A stretch of DNA of 40,381 bases from JALZAA01 sp035316025 (GCA_035316025.1 DATFXL010000080.1:1-40381), one strand, 5' to 3'; counted from the first letter of the stretch, positions 10,310 through 18,658 are shown. The notes: generated by a model from the letters alone, not told the origin. A program made the numbers and translations.

Positions 10310-10570
10310 TTGGCCGACGACGACGCGCCGCGCCCGCTCCGGCCCCGGGAGCCGCGGCCACTGATCGTCCATTGGGCGATCGACGCCGCGGTCGTGTTCC
10401 TGCTGACGGTCGTCGTCGCGATCTTCCTCGGCGCTGCGCTGATCACCATCGCCATCGCGGCGGTGATCGCCGGGGTCTTCCTCGCGCCGTGGACGCGCAG
10501 CCTCGAGGCGCGGGGTCTGGCCCGGCGCGCCGAGCAGGCCGGCGACACGACAAGCTCGGACACGCAGTAG
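10310..10570 (+). CDS. Small two-helix membrane protein
   Basis: 86 residues starting from TTG 10310; the AGGA of the ribosome site overlaps the amidohydrolase TAG stop. A proline/arginine-rich cytoplasmic N-terminus (residues 2-20) is followed by two hydrophobic helices (about 22-41 and 43-59), then a charged tail ending SSDTQ. No family recognised. Only 7 bp separate it from the amidohydrolase, and 5 bp from the hemolysin III-like gene downstream, so all three form one operon. The TTG start is inferred. Confidence 0.6.
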   Translation: MADDDAPRPLRPREPRPLIVHWAIDAAVVFLLTVVVAIFLGAALITIAIAAVIAGVFLAPWTRSLEARGLARRAEQAGDTTSSDTQ

Positions 10571-10575
10571 CTCCG

Positions 10576-11241
10576 GTGCGCGACGTCCCCGTCGCCGAGG
10601 TCCTCGCGGTCAAGCCGCGCCTGCGCGGCTTGTCGCATTACTACGCCTTCTACCTGTCGCTGGCGGCCGGCACCGTTCTCGTGACGACTGCACCGCGTGG
10701 CCTCGCCACGTGGACGGCACTCGTCTACGCGCTGAGCATCTCGGCGATGCTCGGCGCGAGCGCGCTACTGCACCGCGGCACCTGGACTCCCGGACAGGCG
10801 CGCATCCTCACCAAGCTCGACCACACCTGCATCTACCTGCTGATCGCCGGCACCTACACGCCCATCTCCCTCATCGCCATGTCGGGAGGCATCCGCGTCC
10901 TGGTGTTTACGGTGGTGTGGCTCGGAGCGATCACCGGGATCGCACTCGAGTGGCTGTGGTACCGCCCGCCCCGGGGCTGGGTGACGACCACCTACATCGT
11001 CATCGGCTGGGTCGCCGTCATCGCGCTCCCCCAGCTCTGGACGTCACTCGGCGTCGCCGGGTTCTTCCTGGTCGTGCTGGGCGGCCTCTCCTACACGGTG
11101 GGTGCGGTGATCCACGCCGCCCGGTGGCCCGACCCGTGGCCGGAGGTGTTCGGCTACCACGAGCTCTTCCACGTGTTCGTGCTCGTCGCGCTGGTCCTGC
11201 ACTTCGCCGCGATCGCGTTCGTCGTGCTGCCGAAGGGCTGA
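10576..11241 (+). CDS. trhA: Hemolysin III / PAQR family membrane protein
   Basis: 221 residues with seven predicted hydrophobic segments. The family's metal-binding marks are present: S-A-L-L-H-R near the end of the second helix, the LDHTCIYLLIAGTYTP helix, and the C-terminal YHELFHVFVLVALVLHF with a HxxxH pair. The bacterial homologue is TrhA, implicated in membrane energetics; hydrolase activity in the PAQR superfamily is known for some members. The GTG start at 10576 lies 5 bp after the preceding stop; no strong ribosome site, so coupling is likely. Convergent with the next gene, with a hairpin between. Confidence 0.88.
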   Translation: MRDVPVAEVLAVKPRLRGLSHYYAFYLSLAAGTVLVTTAPRGLATWTALVYALSISAMLGASALLHRGTWTPGQARILTKLDHTCIYLLIAGTYTPISLIAMSGGIRVLVFTVVWLGAITGIALEWLWYRPPRGWVTTTYIVIGWVAVIALPQLWTSLGVAGFFLVVLGGLSYTVGAVIHAARWPDPWPEVFGYHELFHVFVLVALVLHFAAIAFVVLPKG

Positions 11242-11247
11242 CGGTTC

Positions 11248-11285
11248 GGCGTTGTGTAGGCACCACAAGGGGCCTAGGGAACGCC
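11248..11285. terminator. Bipartite inverted repeat between convergent genes
   Basis: GGCGTT (11248-11253) pairs with AACGCC (11280-11285), and inside it TAGGC (11257-11261) pairs with GCCTA (11272-11276) over a ten-base loop. It lies between two convergent stops (11241 and 11296), where a bidirectional terminator is expected, but no U-run is visible. Confidence 0.4.
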
Positions 11286-11295
11286 AGGAGGGAGA

Positions 11296-12504
11296 TCAGG
11301 GCAGGCGGTACAGCCGCTGGGCGTTGCGCCAGGCGATGTCCGCTTGCGCCTCGGCGTCGAGGTCGCCGATGTTGTCGAGGAGCTCGTCGACGGTGCCGGG
11401 GAACTTGGCGTCGGGGTGCGGGTAGTCGGACGCCCAGATGATGCGATCGGCTCCCACGTACGGCGACTTGGCCGCGATCGCCAGCGTCTCCTCGTCGGCG
11501 TCGAAGCTGATGTAGCACTGGCGGCGGAAGTACTCGGACGGCGCGAGCTTGCAGTCGGGCACGTCCCACGGGAACGCCTTGGCGTTGTGGTCGAGGCGCT
11601 CCATCCACGGCGTGATCCACCCGCCATTTGTCTCGAGAACGATGAAGCGCAGATCGGGGAACCGCTCGCAGACGCCGCCGGCGAGCAGGAACGCCAGGCT
11701 CGTCATCATGTCGACCGGGTTGCCGATTGCCTGCGTGTAGAAGATGTTCCGGATGTTCATCCGGGACTGGTAGCGCAGGATCGACGCCTCCGACTGGACC
11801 TCGTTCAGGTGGAGCCCCTCGACGGCGCCGGGCACGTCGGCGGCGAGGTACGGGTGCAAGCCGACGGGCCAGCCTGCATCCGACGCCGCCTGCCACATCG
11901 GGTCGTACACGGGGTCGTGGAGGTGCCGCCACTCGACCACGGGGTTCGGGCGGATGAACGTGCCCACGAGGTTCGGCGACGCCGATGCACGCCGGATCTC
12001 CGCCGCGGCGGCCGCAACGTCCTGCTGCGGGATGATCGCGATGCCGAAAAGGCGATCGGGCGCGTGGGCGCAGAAGTCGGCGAGCCAGTCGTTGTACGCA
12101 CGGCACTGCGCGACCGCGAGGTCGAGGTCCGTCACCCCGGCGATGCCGAGCAGCGTCGTCGGATAGAGCACGGTCTGGCTGATCCGCTCCGTGTCGAGAT
12201 CGGCGACGCGTGGCTCCGGCTCGAACGCGCCCGGCCGGAGTTCGGTGTACCTCCGCTCGCCCGCCGCGATGCGTGCTTGCTCCTCGGTGCTCAGGCCGCC
12301 GGCGCCGGCCAGCGCGAAGTAGTTGGCCGGGTCGCGACTCCCGTCCCACACCACCCACTCCTTGCCGTCCCGGTCGACCTCGATGTGCCAGATGCGGTCG
12401 CGGTACTCCTCTGGCGCGTACTCGAGCATCTTGCTCGGGTGCTCGAGCACGTGACCGTCGGCGTCGACGAACTGCAGATCGATGCGCGCATCCGTGATGG
12501 CCAT
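11296..12504 (-). CDS. Amidohydrolase family 2 protein, copy 2
   Basis: 402 residues. FVDADGHVLEHPSKM near residue 13 holds the metal Asp/His pair; ASDYPHPDAKFP near the C-terminus holds the conserved catalytic Asp. Start ATG 12504 has a good ribosome site (GGGAGGG about eight bases upstream); the longer frame to 12552 lacks one. Same family as copies 1 and 3 but clearly more divergent: it has a DADGHVLEHP start and no CMHIGSSS segment. It is transcribed alone. It is likely a hydrolase or decarboxylase of a carboxylic ring compound; the substrate is unknown. Confidence 0.9.
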   Translation of the reverse strand: MAITDARIDLQFVDADGHVLEHPSKMLEYAPEEYRDRIWHIEVDRDGKEWVVWDGSRDPANYFALAGAGGLSTEEQARIAAGERRYTELRPGAFEPEPRVADLDTERISQTVLYPTTLLGIAGVTDLDLAVAQCRAYNDWLADFCAHAPDRLFGIAIIPQQDVAAAAAEIRRASASPNLVGTFIRPNPVVEWRHLHDPVYDPMWQAASDAGWPVGLHPYLAADVPGAVEGLHLNEVQSEASILRYQSRMNIRNIFYTQAIGNPVDMMTSLAFLLAGGVCERFPDLRFIVLETNGGWITPWMERLDHNAKAFPWDVPDCKLAPSEYFRRQCYISFDADEETLAIAAKSPYVGADRIIWASDYPHPDAKFPGTVDELLDNIGDLDAEAQADIAWRNAQRLYRLP

Positions 12505-12599
12505 GAACCCTCCCCGACAGGCTCGGCGGAAGCACGGTACCGCTGCGGGCAAGCACCGCGTAGCTTGTGAAGGCCCGCCGGCACAGGAGAGGAGTCGCC

Positions 12600-12992
12600 A
12601 TGGCCAGCCAGGACGAGTACCGCGCGAAGGCCCGCGAGGCGCTCGAGAAGCTCCAGCAGGAGATCGACGAGCTGAAGGTGCAGGCGAACTTGGCCGGCGC
12701 CGAAGCCCGTGACCGGTTCGAGAAGGCGATCGACGCGCTCAAGAAGCGCCAGGCAGAGACGCGGGCCAAGCTCGACCAGGCCGCCGAGTCCACCGGCGAC
12801 GCCTGGCAGAACGCGGCCAAGCAGCTCGAGGAAGCCGTGGACAGCGTGGGCGACGCGTTTCAGTCGCTCGCCGACGAGATCGACGCCAACCTGAAGTCCG
12901 CCGGCTCCGCCGCCAAGGCGGGGCACAAAGCGTTCCTCGAAGAGTGGAAGAAGCAGCGAGAGGCGCGCGAGAAGCTCATCGACTCTGCATGA
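12600..12992 (+). CDS. Coiled-coil helical protein of unknown function
   Basis: 130 residues, almost entirely amphipathic helix with heptad-like spacing: LQQEIDELKVQANLAGAEARDRF, then an Ala/Gln-rich repeat-like middle with SLADEIDANL. No signal peptide or cysteine. The ribosome site AGGAGAGGAG at 12584-12593 fixes the start at ATG 12600; the GTG at 12567 is upstream of it and not needed. It resembles small apolipoprotein-like or tail-type coiled-coil proteins of actinobacteria, but I recognise no named family. Confidence 0.7.
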   Translation: MASQDEYRAKAREALEKLQQEIDELKVQANLAGAEARDRFEKAIDALKKRQAETRAKLDQAAESTGDAWQNAAKQLEEAVDSVGDAFQSLADEIDANLKSAGSAAKAGHKAFLEEWKKQREAREKLIDSA

Positions 12993-13061
12993 GCCCGACG
13001 GTGCGCCGCGCCGCAAACCCGACAAGTGTGAGGGCGCTTATCGCGTCACGCGCGCCCTCGG

Positions 13062-13274
13062 TCATGACTGCGTCGGCTGGAACTGTTGCGGGTCCCGGAC
13101 GCGCTCGTAAAGGCCGCGCACCAAGGTGGCGTGGTTCTCGGCGTCGTCGAGCGCTTCGGCCGGGCCGTCGACCTCGAAATCGCGCACGTTCTCTTCGGCC
13201 GCCTCGAGCTCGGTGTAGAGCAGTGCCTGCAGCAGGCGGCGCTCGTCCTCGCTCAACGGGAGGGCCTTGTCCAT
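13062..13274 (-). CDS. Small acidic helical protein of unknown function
   Basis: 70 residues from ATG 13274, whose ribosome site GGGGGAG lies six bases upstream. An in-frame ATG at 13298 would add eight residues but its AGAGGAG directly abuts the codon. The sequence is acidic and helical: SEDERRLLQALLYTELEAAEENVRD, then a DFEVDGPAEALDDAEN turn and a final helix LVRGLYERVRD. No Cys and no recognised domain. Codon and residue patterns are those of a real protein. It has no operon partner. Confidence 0.6.
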   Translation of the reverse strand: MDKALPLSEDERRLLQALLYTELEAAEENVRDFEVDGPAEALDDAENHATLVRGLYERVRDPQQFQPTQS

Positions 13275-13339
13275 CTTCGTCTCCCCCGCATCGTCCATCT
13301 CCTCTGGCGCTGGAGTCGTTCAACGTCGCCGGACTCGGA

Positions 13340-14095
13340 TCACCGCCGTGGTGCCTGCTGGTTGAGCCACTCGTCGAATCGGGTCGCACCGGGCTGAGCT
13401 TCATCACCCGGTAGGAGGGTGCGCTCGCTCAGTCGAGCCCCGTAGTACAGAGCCTGAGGATCGGCGACCACGACGCGCTGATCTCCCACCGAGCGCAAAG
13501 CTTGGCGGACGAAGTCCTCGAACCGGATCGGTTCGGGCCCGGCGATCTCGATCGTGTTGTTCAGCGGAGCAGCGATCGCGACGTTGCACAACGCGGCGGC
13601 GACGTCTTCAGCTGCCATTGGCTGGATCAATACCGGAGGAACCCGCACCTGCTCGCCGTCACTCGCTTCGTCGGCAATACGAGTGGCGAACTCGAAGAAC
13701 TGCGTCGCGTGGACGATTGTGTAGGGAATCGGCGAGTCCTGGATGAGTGTCTCTTGCACGAGCTTCGCCCTCATGTAGCCGCTTTCGTCGAGCCGTTCCG
13801 TGCCAACGACCGACAAGGCCACGTGATGTCCCACGCCGGCTGCCGCCTCTGCATCGAGGACGTTGCCGGTCGACGTTTCGAAGAACTCGAGCGCAGCCGT
13901 GTCCTCGAAAGATGGGGAGTTCGACACGTCGACAACGACTGCCGCGCCCTCGAGGGCCTCGGTGAGACCCTCACGGGTGAGGGTGTTGACGCCGGTGTCC
14001 AGGGACGCGGGCACGGCTTCGTGACCGTGGTCGCGCAAGTCCTTGACGAGCTTGGAGCCGATCAGCCCGGTCCCGCCGATGACGACGATCTTCAT
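13340..14095 (-). CDS. NAD(P)-binding atypical SDR (NmrA-like) protein
   Basis: 251 residues. The Rossmann glycine motif VIGGTGLIGSKLV occupies residues 4-16. Downstream, a VVDVSNSPSFED strand and a PYTIVHATQFFEFA segment are typical of NmrA/uronate-type atypical SDRs; the classical YxxxK pair is not obvious. Start ATG 14095 has GGAGAGG about five bases before it; the open frame to 14194 is spurious. It is probably a quinone- or redox-sensing, or epimerase-like, protein. Single-gene unit; the 262 bp up to the next gene hold its promoter, and I see nothing else there. Confidence 0.82.
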   Translation of the reverse strand: MKIVVIGGTGLIGSKLVKDLRDHGHEAVPASLDTGVNTLTREGLTEALEGAAVVVDVSNSPSFEDTAALEFFETSTGNVLDAEAAAGVGHHVALSVVGTERLDESGYMRAKLVQETLIQDSPIPYTIVHATQFFEFATRIADEASDGEQVRVPPVLIQPMAAEDVAAALCNVAIAAPLNNTIEIAGPEPIRFEDFVRQALRSVGDQRVVVADPQALYYGARLSERTLLPGDEAQPGATRFDEWLNQQAPRR

Positions 14096-14356
14096 GATGA
14101 CCTCTCCTTCGTGTCTGGGCGCGACGAGTCTCTGCAACAATGCGGCGTACAGAACGCCCCCGGACAGGCGCCGCGGTCCGCGCCGTATCGACACGCCGGC
14201 GCTCGCGATGTTCTCGCCAAGAACGCCGGATCGTCGGCGCGAAGCTCGGCGAGGCGGTGATGTCCGACCTGTCCATCGTTAACAGTCGCAAAGCCGACCG
14301 TGACCGTGGGGCAACTGTCTCCCACTCGTAGGTGCGGAGACCCTCGACGCGTCCCC

Positions 14357-14815
14357 TCAACGACTCTCGTGTCGCGTCTGAGGCGTTTCTATGCGCTGCA
14401 ACTGGTCGAAGAGGTCTCCGACGCCTCCGGCGGCATCCTCGTTGAGGGCGCCAGCGGCGATCGACGGGAGGATGCGTAGCACCGTTTCCACGAACCGGTG
14501 CTGGGTACGGCGAATGTCTTCGACTTGCCGGACGAGCGAATCCAGCTCGTCCTCGATGTGGTCAAGTCGTCCTGCGACGATGCCGCCGTGCTGATTTTCG
14601 GCCGCCTTGAGCCGCATCCTGCGGACCGTCTCTTCGGGGAGGTCGAGCCATTTCGCAAGACGGGGGGACTGTCGGCGGCTTGGGATGCTGTCGCCGGACA
14701 CCCATGACGAGAGCGCTTGCTGGCTGACTCCGATGGCCTTGGCTGCGTCTCGTTGGCTGATATCCAGTTCCTGGATCTTGCCGATGAGGGCGCTCCGCAA
14801 GTCGGGTTGGTCCAT
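14357..14815 (-). CDS. XRE-family helix-turn-helix regulator with coiled-coil tail
   Basis: 152 residues. The HTH lies at residues 13-47: GKIQELDISQRDAAKAIGVS, then QQALSSWVSGDSIPSR, the classical Q-x-x-L-S-S-W recognition helix of phage-repressor-like proteins. The rest is a helical domain (RLDHIEDELDSLVRQVEDIRR) suited to dimerisation. ATG 14815 has GGAGAAG about eight bases upstream. It starts 82-155 bp from two identical 13-bp repeats, which could be its own operators. Such proteins often come from mobile elements; the surrounding DNA has attachment-like features but no integrase. Confidence 0.82.
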   Translation of the reverse strand: MDQPDLRSALIGKIQELDISQRDAAKAIGVSQQALSSWVSGDSIPSRRQSPRLAKWLDLPEETVRRMRLKAAENQHGGIVAGRLDHIEDELDSLVRQVEDIRRTQHRFVETVLRILPSIAAGALNEDAAGGVGDLFDQLQRIETPQTRHESR

Positions 14816-15116
14816 CCTCGAGGCTTCTCCTGCGGCTCGCCGTGGTCGTCGTGCTGTTCTTCCGCTCTCTCCGCCCATGCTTCATGGGTAACACTGATTG
14901 TCCACGGTTGTCCAGGATTTATGCCGGTTAACCGTTAAGGACTTTGGTCATTTCCGCTTGTCCACGGTTGACAATGGTGGAGCCTAGATCTAGGGTTTCT
15001 CCTTCACCCCCGCGGCAGGGGCGGGGGTGAATTCGCGCAAGCGGGAAGTGACCTCGACGTACTCGCTTGCGAGGCGCGGCCACGGTCAGCAGTACGACAG
15101 CAGTCCAGGAGGCAGG
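14816..15116. promoter_or_regulatory. Regulatory region between XRE regulator and MBL hydrolase
   Basis: Holds TTGTCCACGGTTG twice (14898-14910 and 14958-14970, exactly 60 bp apart), the palindrome CGGTTAACCG (14925-14934) between them, and the palindrome CCTAGATCTAGG (14983-14994). A 11-bp stem with a 7-base loop (TTCACCCCCGC 15003-15013 with GCGGGGGTGAA 15021-15031) follows. The 60-bp repeat spacing is about six helical turns, as for cooperative repressor binding. AGGAGG at about 15107-15112 is the MBL ribosome site. Confidence 0.6.
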
Positions 15117-15920
15117 ATGCGTACTCTCCCGATCAACGCAGAGACGACAATGTTCACGTCGGTCGTTCCGATCCCGACAGTCGGCAACCTCCCCGTGAAC
15201 TCGTATCTGATCCGGGGCGACGAGCCGACCCTGGTCGACACCGGGATCACGCCCGAAGTGCCGGAGTTCGAAGTTGCGCTGCGAGATCTCATCGATCCGA
15301 ACGAGATCCGGTGGATCGTCGTGACGCACGCCGATCGCGACCACGTCGGCGCCCTCAGTCGACTGCTCACCGAAGCGCCCAACGCGACCGTCGTGACGAG
15401 CCTCGTGACCTTCGGCATCATGAGCGTGGGGTCGGAGCCGATCCCGCCCGAACGGGCCTTCGTGGTCCGCGACGGGAGCCCCCGCGACATCGGCGATCGC
15501 ACACTGCGCGCCGTGCGGCCCCCGCTGTTCGACAATCCGGGAACGCTCGCCTTCTTCGACCCCAGGCAGAGCATCTTGTTCAGCGCGGACTGCTTCGGCG
15601 CCCCGTTCTCCACACCCGACTTCGCGCTGGCCGAGGACGTCGCTGCCATCCCTGACGACGAGCTGGAGCCGGCCCAACTGCTGTGGGGGAGCGCCGACAG
15701 TCCGTGGGCCCATTTCGTGGAGGAGGCCCGGTTCGCCGACAACCTGGCACGCTTCCTCCAGGGCCGGCCCGACAAGGTGCTCGGCACGCACCTCCCGCCG
15801 ATCCACGGCGACCTCGACCGGCACGTCCAGACGCTGACGAAGCTGCCGTCGTCGACGCCCTACGTCACCGCCGACCAGGCTGCGCTCGAGGCGTTCATGG
15901 CGACCATGGCGCCGCGGTAA
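15117..15920 (+). CDS. MBL-fold metallo-hydrolase
   Basis: 267 residues. The metal site HADRDH (residues 71-76) follows the HxExDH/HxDxDH pattern seen in oxygen-binding or diiron-type MBL proteins rather than HxHxDH. Asp158 in FSADCFG and the C-terminal GTHLPPIHG are consistent with the remaining ligands. Start ATG 15117 is set by AGGAGG (15107-15112). The function may be oxidoreductase-like or hydrolytic. It is unlinked to its neighbours except for the shared upstream region with the XRE gene. Confidence 0.85.
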   Translation: MRTLPINAETTMFTSVVPIPTVGNLPVNSYLIRGDEPTLVDTGITPEVPEFEVALRDLIDPNEIRWIVVTHADRDHVGALSRLLTEAPNATVVTSLVTFGIMSVGSEPIPPERAFVVRDGSPRDIGDRTLRAVRPPLFDNPGTLAFFDPRQSILFSADCFGAPFSTPDFALAEDVAAIPDDELEPAQLLWGSADSPWAHFVEEARFADNLARFLQGRPDKVLGTHLPPIHGDLDRHVQTLTKLPSSTPYVTADQAALEAFMATMAPR

Positions 15921-16099
15921 CAGCGGCCTCCCTTTCAGTTCGACACGTCCCGCGTGCAACCACGATCCTTGATCGCACAAAGGCAGCGGGTCAGCTAGAC
16001 GCGACCCTCCACTGCGCCCGCCACTCGGGCGCGTCGAACGGCTGGTGCGGGCTATTCGCGGACCGAATCGCACGGTTGAGCGCGAAAGTGCTGTCTGCC

Positions 16100-16855
16100 A
16101 TGCCCAGCCACCACGAAAGGCACAACCGCGAGTTCTGGGACGCGGACGCCGACGACTATCAGGCCGTGCACGGCGCCGACCTGACGGCCCGTCCCCTTGC
16201 GTGGGGCGCGTGGCGTGTTCCTGAAGAGGAGCTCGGAGTCCTCGGGGACACACGCGGGCTCGCTGTGCTAGAGGTGGGATGCGGAGCCGCGCAATGGTCG
16301 ATCGCGCTCGCCGAAATGGGCAGTCGGCCGGTCGGTGTCGACCAGTCCCTCGCGCAACTGAAGCACGCGGCCGCGAACTGCGAGACGGCCGGCGCCGCCC
16401 TTCCGCTCGTCGCCGCGAGCGGTGAAGCCCTCCCCCTCCGTGACGCCTCGTTCGACATCGTGTTCTGCGACCATGGCGCGATGAGCTTCTCCCCGCCCGC
16501 CGTCACAGTTCCCGAGGTCGCCCGCCTCTTGCGGCCCGGCGGGCTGCTCGCGTTCAGTCAGACGACACCCCTGCTGTACCTCACCTGGGACGACCGTCGG
16601 CAGCGTCAGGACACGCGGCTGCACCGCGAGTACTTCGGGCTCGGACGACTGGACCTCGGCGACGGGACCGTCGACTTCCAGATCCCGCACGGCGAATGGC
16701 TCCGCCTCTTCCGCCAGCACGGCTTCGTGATCGAGGACCTGATCGAGCTCCGCCCGCGCGAGGACGCGACGACGACATACGAGGACTTCGCACCGCACGA
16801 ATGGGCCCGCAAATGGCCGGCCGAGCAGATCTGGAAGGTCCGGAAGCGCGCGTGA
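16100..16855 (+). CDS. SAM-dependent class I methyltransferase
   Basis: 251 residues. VLEVGCGAAQWSIALAEMG contains the SAM-binding glycine loop; the acidic GVDQSLAQLKHA and the FDIVFCDHGAMSF segment (motif II) follow. The rest has the usual helix/strand alternation, ending in a tryptophan- and lysine-rich tail. The start at ATG 16100 has no strong ribosome site. The last base of the gene overlaps the next start as GTGA, so it is coupled to the 2H phosphoesterase. Substrate unknown. Confidence 0.85.
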   Translation: MPSHHERHNREFWDADADDYQAVHGADLTARPLAWGAWRVPEEELGVLGDTRGLAVLEVGCGAAQWSIALAEMGSRPVGVDQSLAQLKHAAANCETAGAALPLVAASGEALPLRDASFDIVFCDHGAMSFSPPAVTVPEVARLLRPGGLLAFSQTTPLLYLTWDDRRQRQDTRLHREYFGLGRLDLGDGTVDFQIPHGEWLRLFRQHGFVIEDLIELRPREDATTTYEDFAPHEWARKWPAEQIWKVRKRA

Positions 16856-17388
16856 GCGAAGCGGAGCCACGCGAAAGCGCGCTACTCGTCCCCGTTCCCG
16901 AGGCGGAACCCTGCGTGCAGCACCACCGCTTCCGTCACGACGCGGTTGCGCTCCTCGGCGTTCCCGCGCACATCACGGTGCTCTACCCGTTCATGGAGCC
17001 GGACGAGATCTCCGAGGCGGCGACGGACGCCGTCCGGGAGGCGCTCGCGCCGTTCTCCGGGTTCCCGTTCCGACTCACGCGTCTCGCACACTTCCCCGAG
17101 GGCGCGACGTATCTCGCCCCCGAGCCGGCCACGCCGTTCGTCCGGCTCACGATGGCGATCGCCGAACGCTTCCCCGCGTACCCGCCCTACGGGGGCACGC
17201 ACGCTGAGGTGATTCCCCACCTGACGGTCGCGCAGTCCCCTGACGCGCCCGCCGACGAGCTGGCGGAGATCGAGCGCCACCTCCCCATTCGGTGCGTCGC
17301 CCGGGAGACGTGGCTCATGGTCGAAGACGACGAGCACCGGTGGCGTAATCACCGGCGGTTCGCGCTGGACGGAAGCGCACCCGCCTGA
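16852..17388 (+). CDS. 2H phosphoesterase (2'-5' RNA ligase superfamily) protein
   Basis: 178 residues. The two hallmark H-x-T/S motifs are both present: HITVLYPF near residue 41 and HLTVAQ near residue 123, about 80 residues apart as in LigT/2H enzymes, which hydrolyse cyclic phosphodiesters or nucleotides. The GTG start at 16852 overlaps the methyltransferase stop by 4 bp (GTGA), so translation is coupled. Methyltransferase plus 2H enzyme suggests nucleotide or RNA modification, but no target can be named. Confidence 0.82.
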   Translation: MSEAEPRESALLVPVPEAEPCVQHHRFRHDAVALLGVPAHITVLYPFMEPDEISEAATDAVREALAPFSGFPFRLTRLAHFPEGATYLAPEPATPFVRLTMAIAERFPAYPPYGGTHAEVIPHLTVAQSPDAPADELAEIERHLPIRCVARETWLMVEDDEHRWRNHRRFALDGSAPA

Positions 17389-17493
17389 GCGTCTATCAGG
17401 CCCTGACGCGGCGCGACGTCACGGATCGCGTCGTGCTGTGGTCGGGCAGGATGTCTACGGACGCATCCTGGCACGGGGTCACGAGGTGACGGC

Positions 17494-18303
17494 ATGGCGA
17501 GCGCCGACGCGGAGCGGTGGGACCCGGATCAGTACGAGCGGTTCCGGGCCGAGCGTGCCAAGCCGTTCTGGGACCTCGCCGGCCTCGTCGAGCCGTGCCC
17601 GGGCGGTCGAGTCGTCGATCTCGGCTGCGGCACCGGCGAGCTCACGAGCGAGTTGCACCGGCTCCTGCGGGCGGCAGAGACGGTAGGCATCGACAGCTCG
17701 CCCGCGATGCTCGAACGAGCGCGGGCGTTCGCGGGGGCCGGGCTCCGCTTCGAGGAAGGCGACATCGCGACGTGGGAGCCCACTCCGTTCGACGTCGTGT
17801 TCTCGAACGCGGCCCTGCACTGGCTGCCCGACCACGGCCGGCTCCTCGTCCGCCTGACGAGCGCCGTCCCCGCGGGTGGGCAGATCGCGGTGCAGGTCCC
17901 TGCCAACGGCGACCACCCGTCGCACACGGTCGGCATGGCGATCGCCGGGGAGGCCCCGTTCGCCGAGGTGTTCGCGGACGACCCCCCTCCTGATCCGGCC
18001 ACGCGGGTGCTGGCCCCCGAGGTGTACGCCGAGCTCCTCGACGACCTCGGGTTCGGCGAGCAGCACGTGCGGCTCCAGGTGTACCTCCACCGCCTCGCGT
18101 CGTCGGAGGATGTCCTCGAGTGGGTGAAGGGGACCCACCTCACCTACTTCCGCGCCCGCCTCGATGACGAGCTCTACCGCCTCTACGTCGAGCGGTATCG
18201 CCGCCGGCTGTTGGACGAGATCGGCGAGAAGCAGCCTTATCTCTACACCTTCAAGCGCATCCTCTTCTGGGGCCGGCGAGACACGGGACCCGGACCCTCA
18301 TGA
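17494..18303 (+). CDS. tam: Trans-aconitate 2-methyltransferase-like protein
   Basis: 269 residues. The N-terminus WDPDQYERFRAERAKPF and the following SAM loop VVDLGCGTGELTSEL are the Tam pattern, as is FSNAALHWLPDHGRLL with its W-L-P-D-H. Known Tam methylates trans-aconitate that forms spontaneously from cis-aconitate, so detoxifying it for the TCA cycle. A strong ribosome site, GAGGTGA, lies seven bases before ATG 17494. The last 6 bp overlap the convergent gene at 18298. The match runs the full length, so the assignment is good. Confidence 0.88.
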   Translation: MASADAERWDPDQYERFRAERAKPFWDLAGLVEPCPGGRVVDLGCGTGELTSELHRLLRAAETVGIDSSPAMLERARAFAGAGLRFEEGDIATWEPTPFDVVFSNAALHWLPDHGRLLVRLTSAVPAGGQIAVQVPANGDHPSHTVGMAIAGEAPFAEVFADDPPPDPATRVLAPEVYAELLDDLGFGEQHVRLQVYLHRLASSEDVLEWVKGTHLTYFRARLDDELYRLYVERYRRRLLDEIGEKQPYLYTFKRILFWGRRDTGPGPS

Positions 18304-18576
18304 GTCGTCCCCTTCGACGAAGGCGCGCCATTCGGCCGTTGTCGCCTCGTCGACGTCCCGATCTTCGGCGACTCGCCTGAACGTCTCTCCTCGGTCGTAG
18401 CCGCGGTTCGTGGCGATGAGGCACCCGCCGCGCTCCACGAACCGGAAGACGGCGACGTCCTCGCCTCCGAGCTCCCGCATGGACGCGATACCCACGAACT
18501 CCACCGCCTCGCCCGAGCGGTTGTGTCTGTAGATCGCACCTGCCTTGAAGCTGTCAAGGTCAGGTCGTCCCGACAT
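18298..18576 (-). CDS. Small protein of unknown function
   Basis: 92 residues. The N-terminal half is beta-like (GAIYRHNRSGEAVEFVGI, then DVAVFRFVERGG), and the C-terminal half is a charged helix ending EWRAFVEGDDS. The ribosome site AAGGGGAAG precedes ATG 18576. No recognised family. Its 3' end overlaps tam by 6 bp on the opposite strand. It is likely real from codon usage and its ribosome site, but unknown in function. Confidence 0.65.
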   Translation of the reverse strand: MSGRPDLDSFKAGAIYRHNRSGEAVEFVGIASMRELGGEDVAVFRFVERGGCLIATNRGYDRGETFRRVAEDRDVDEATTAEWRAFVEGDDS

Positions 18577-18658
18577 CGCTTCCCCTTCTTTCAGATCGGG
18601 CCGTCGCCAGACTCTTGCACGTCCTCGCGCATCCTCCGGACGGCCTCGCCGAGGAGGG

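Noticed and set aside
11018..12820. 600-residue minus-strand open frame
   Set aside because: High-GC shadow of the amidohydrolase copy 2 and the coiled-coil gene, with no domain pattern of its own.
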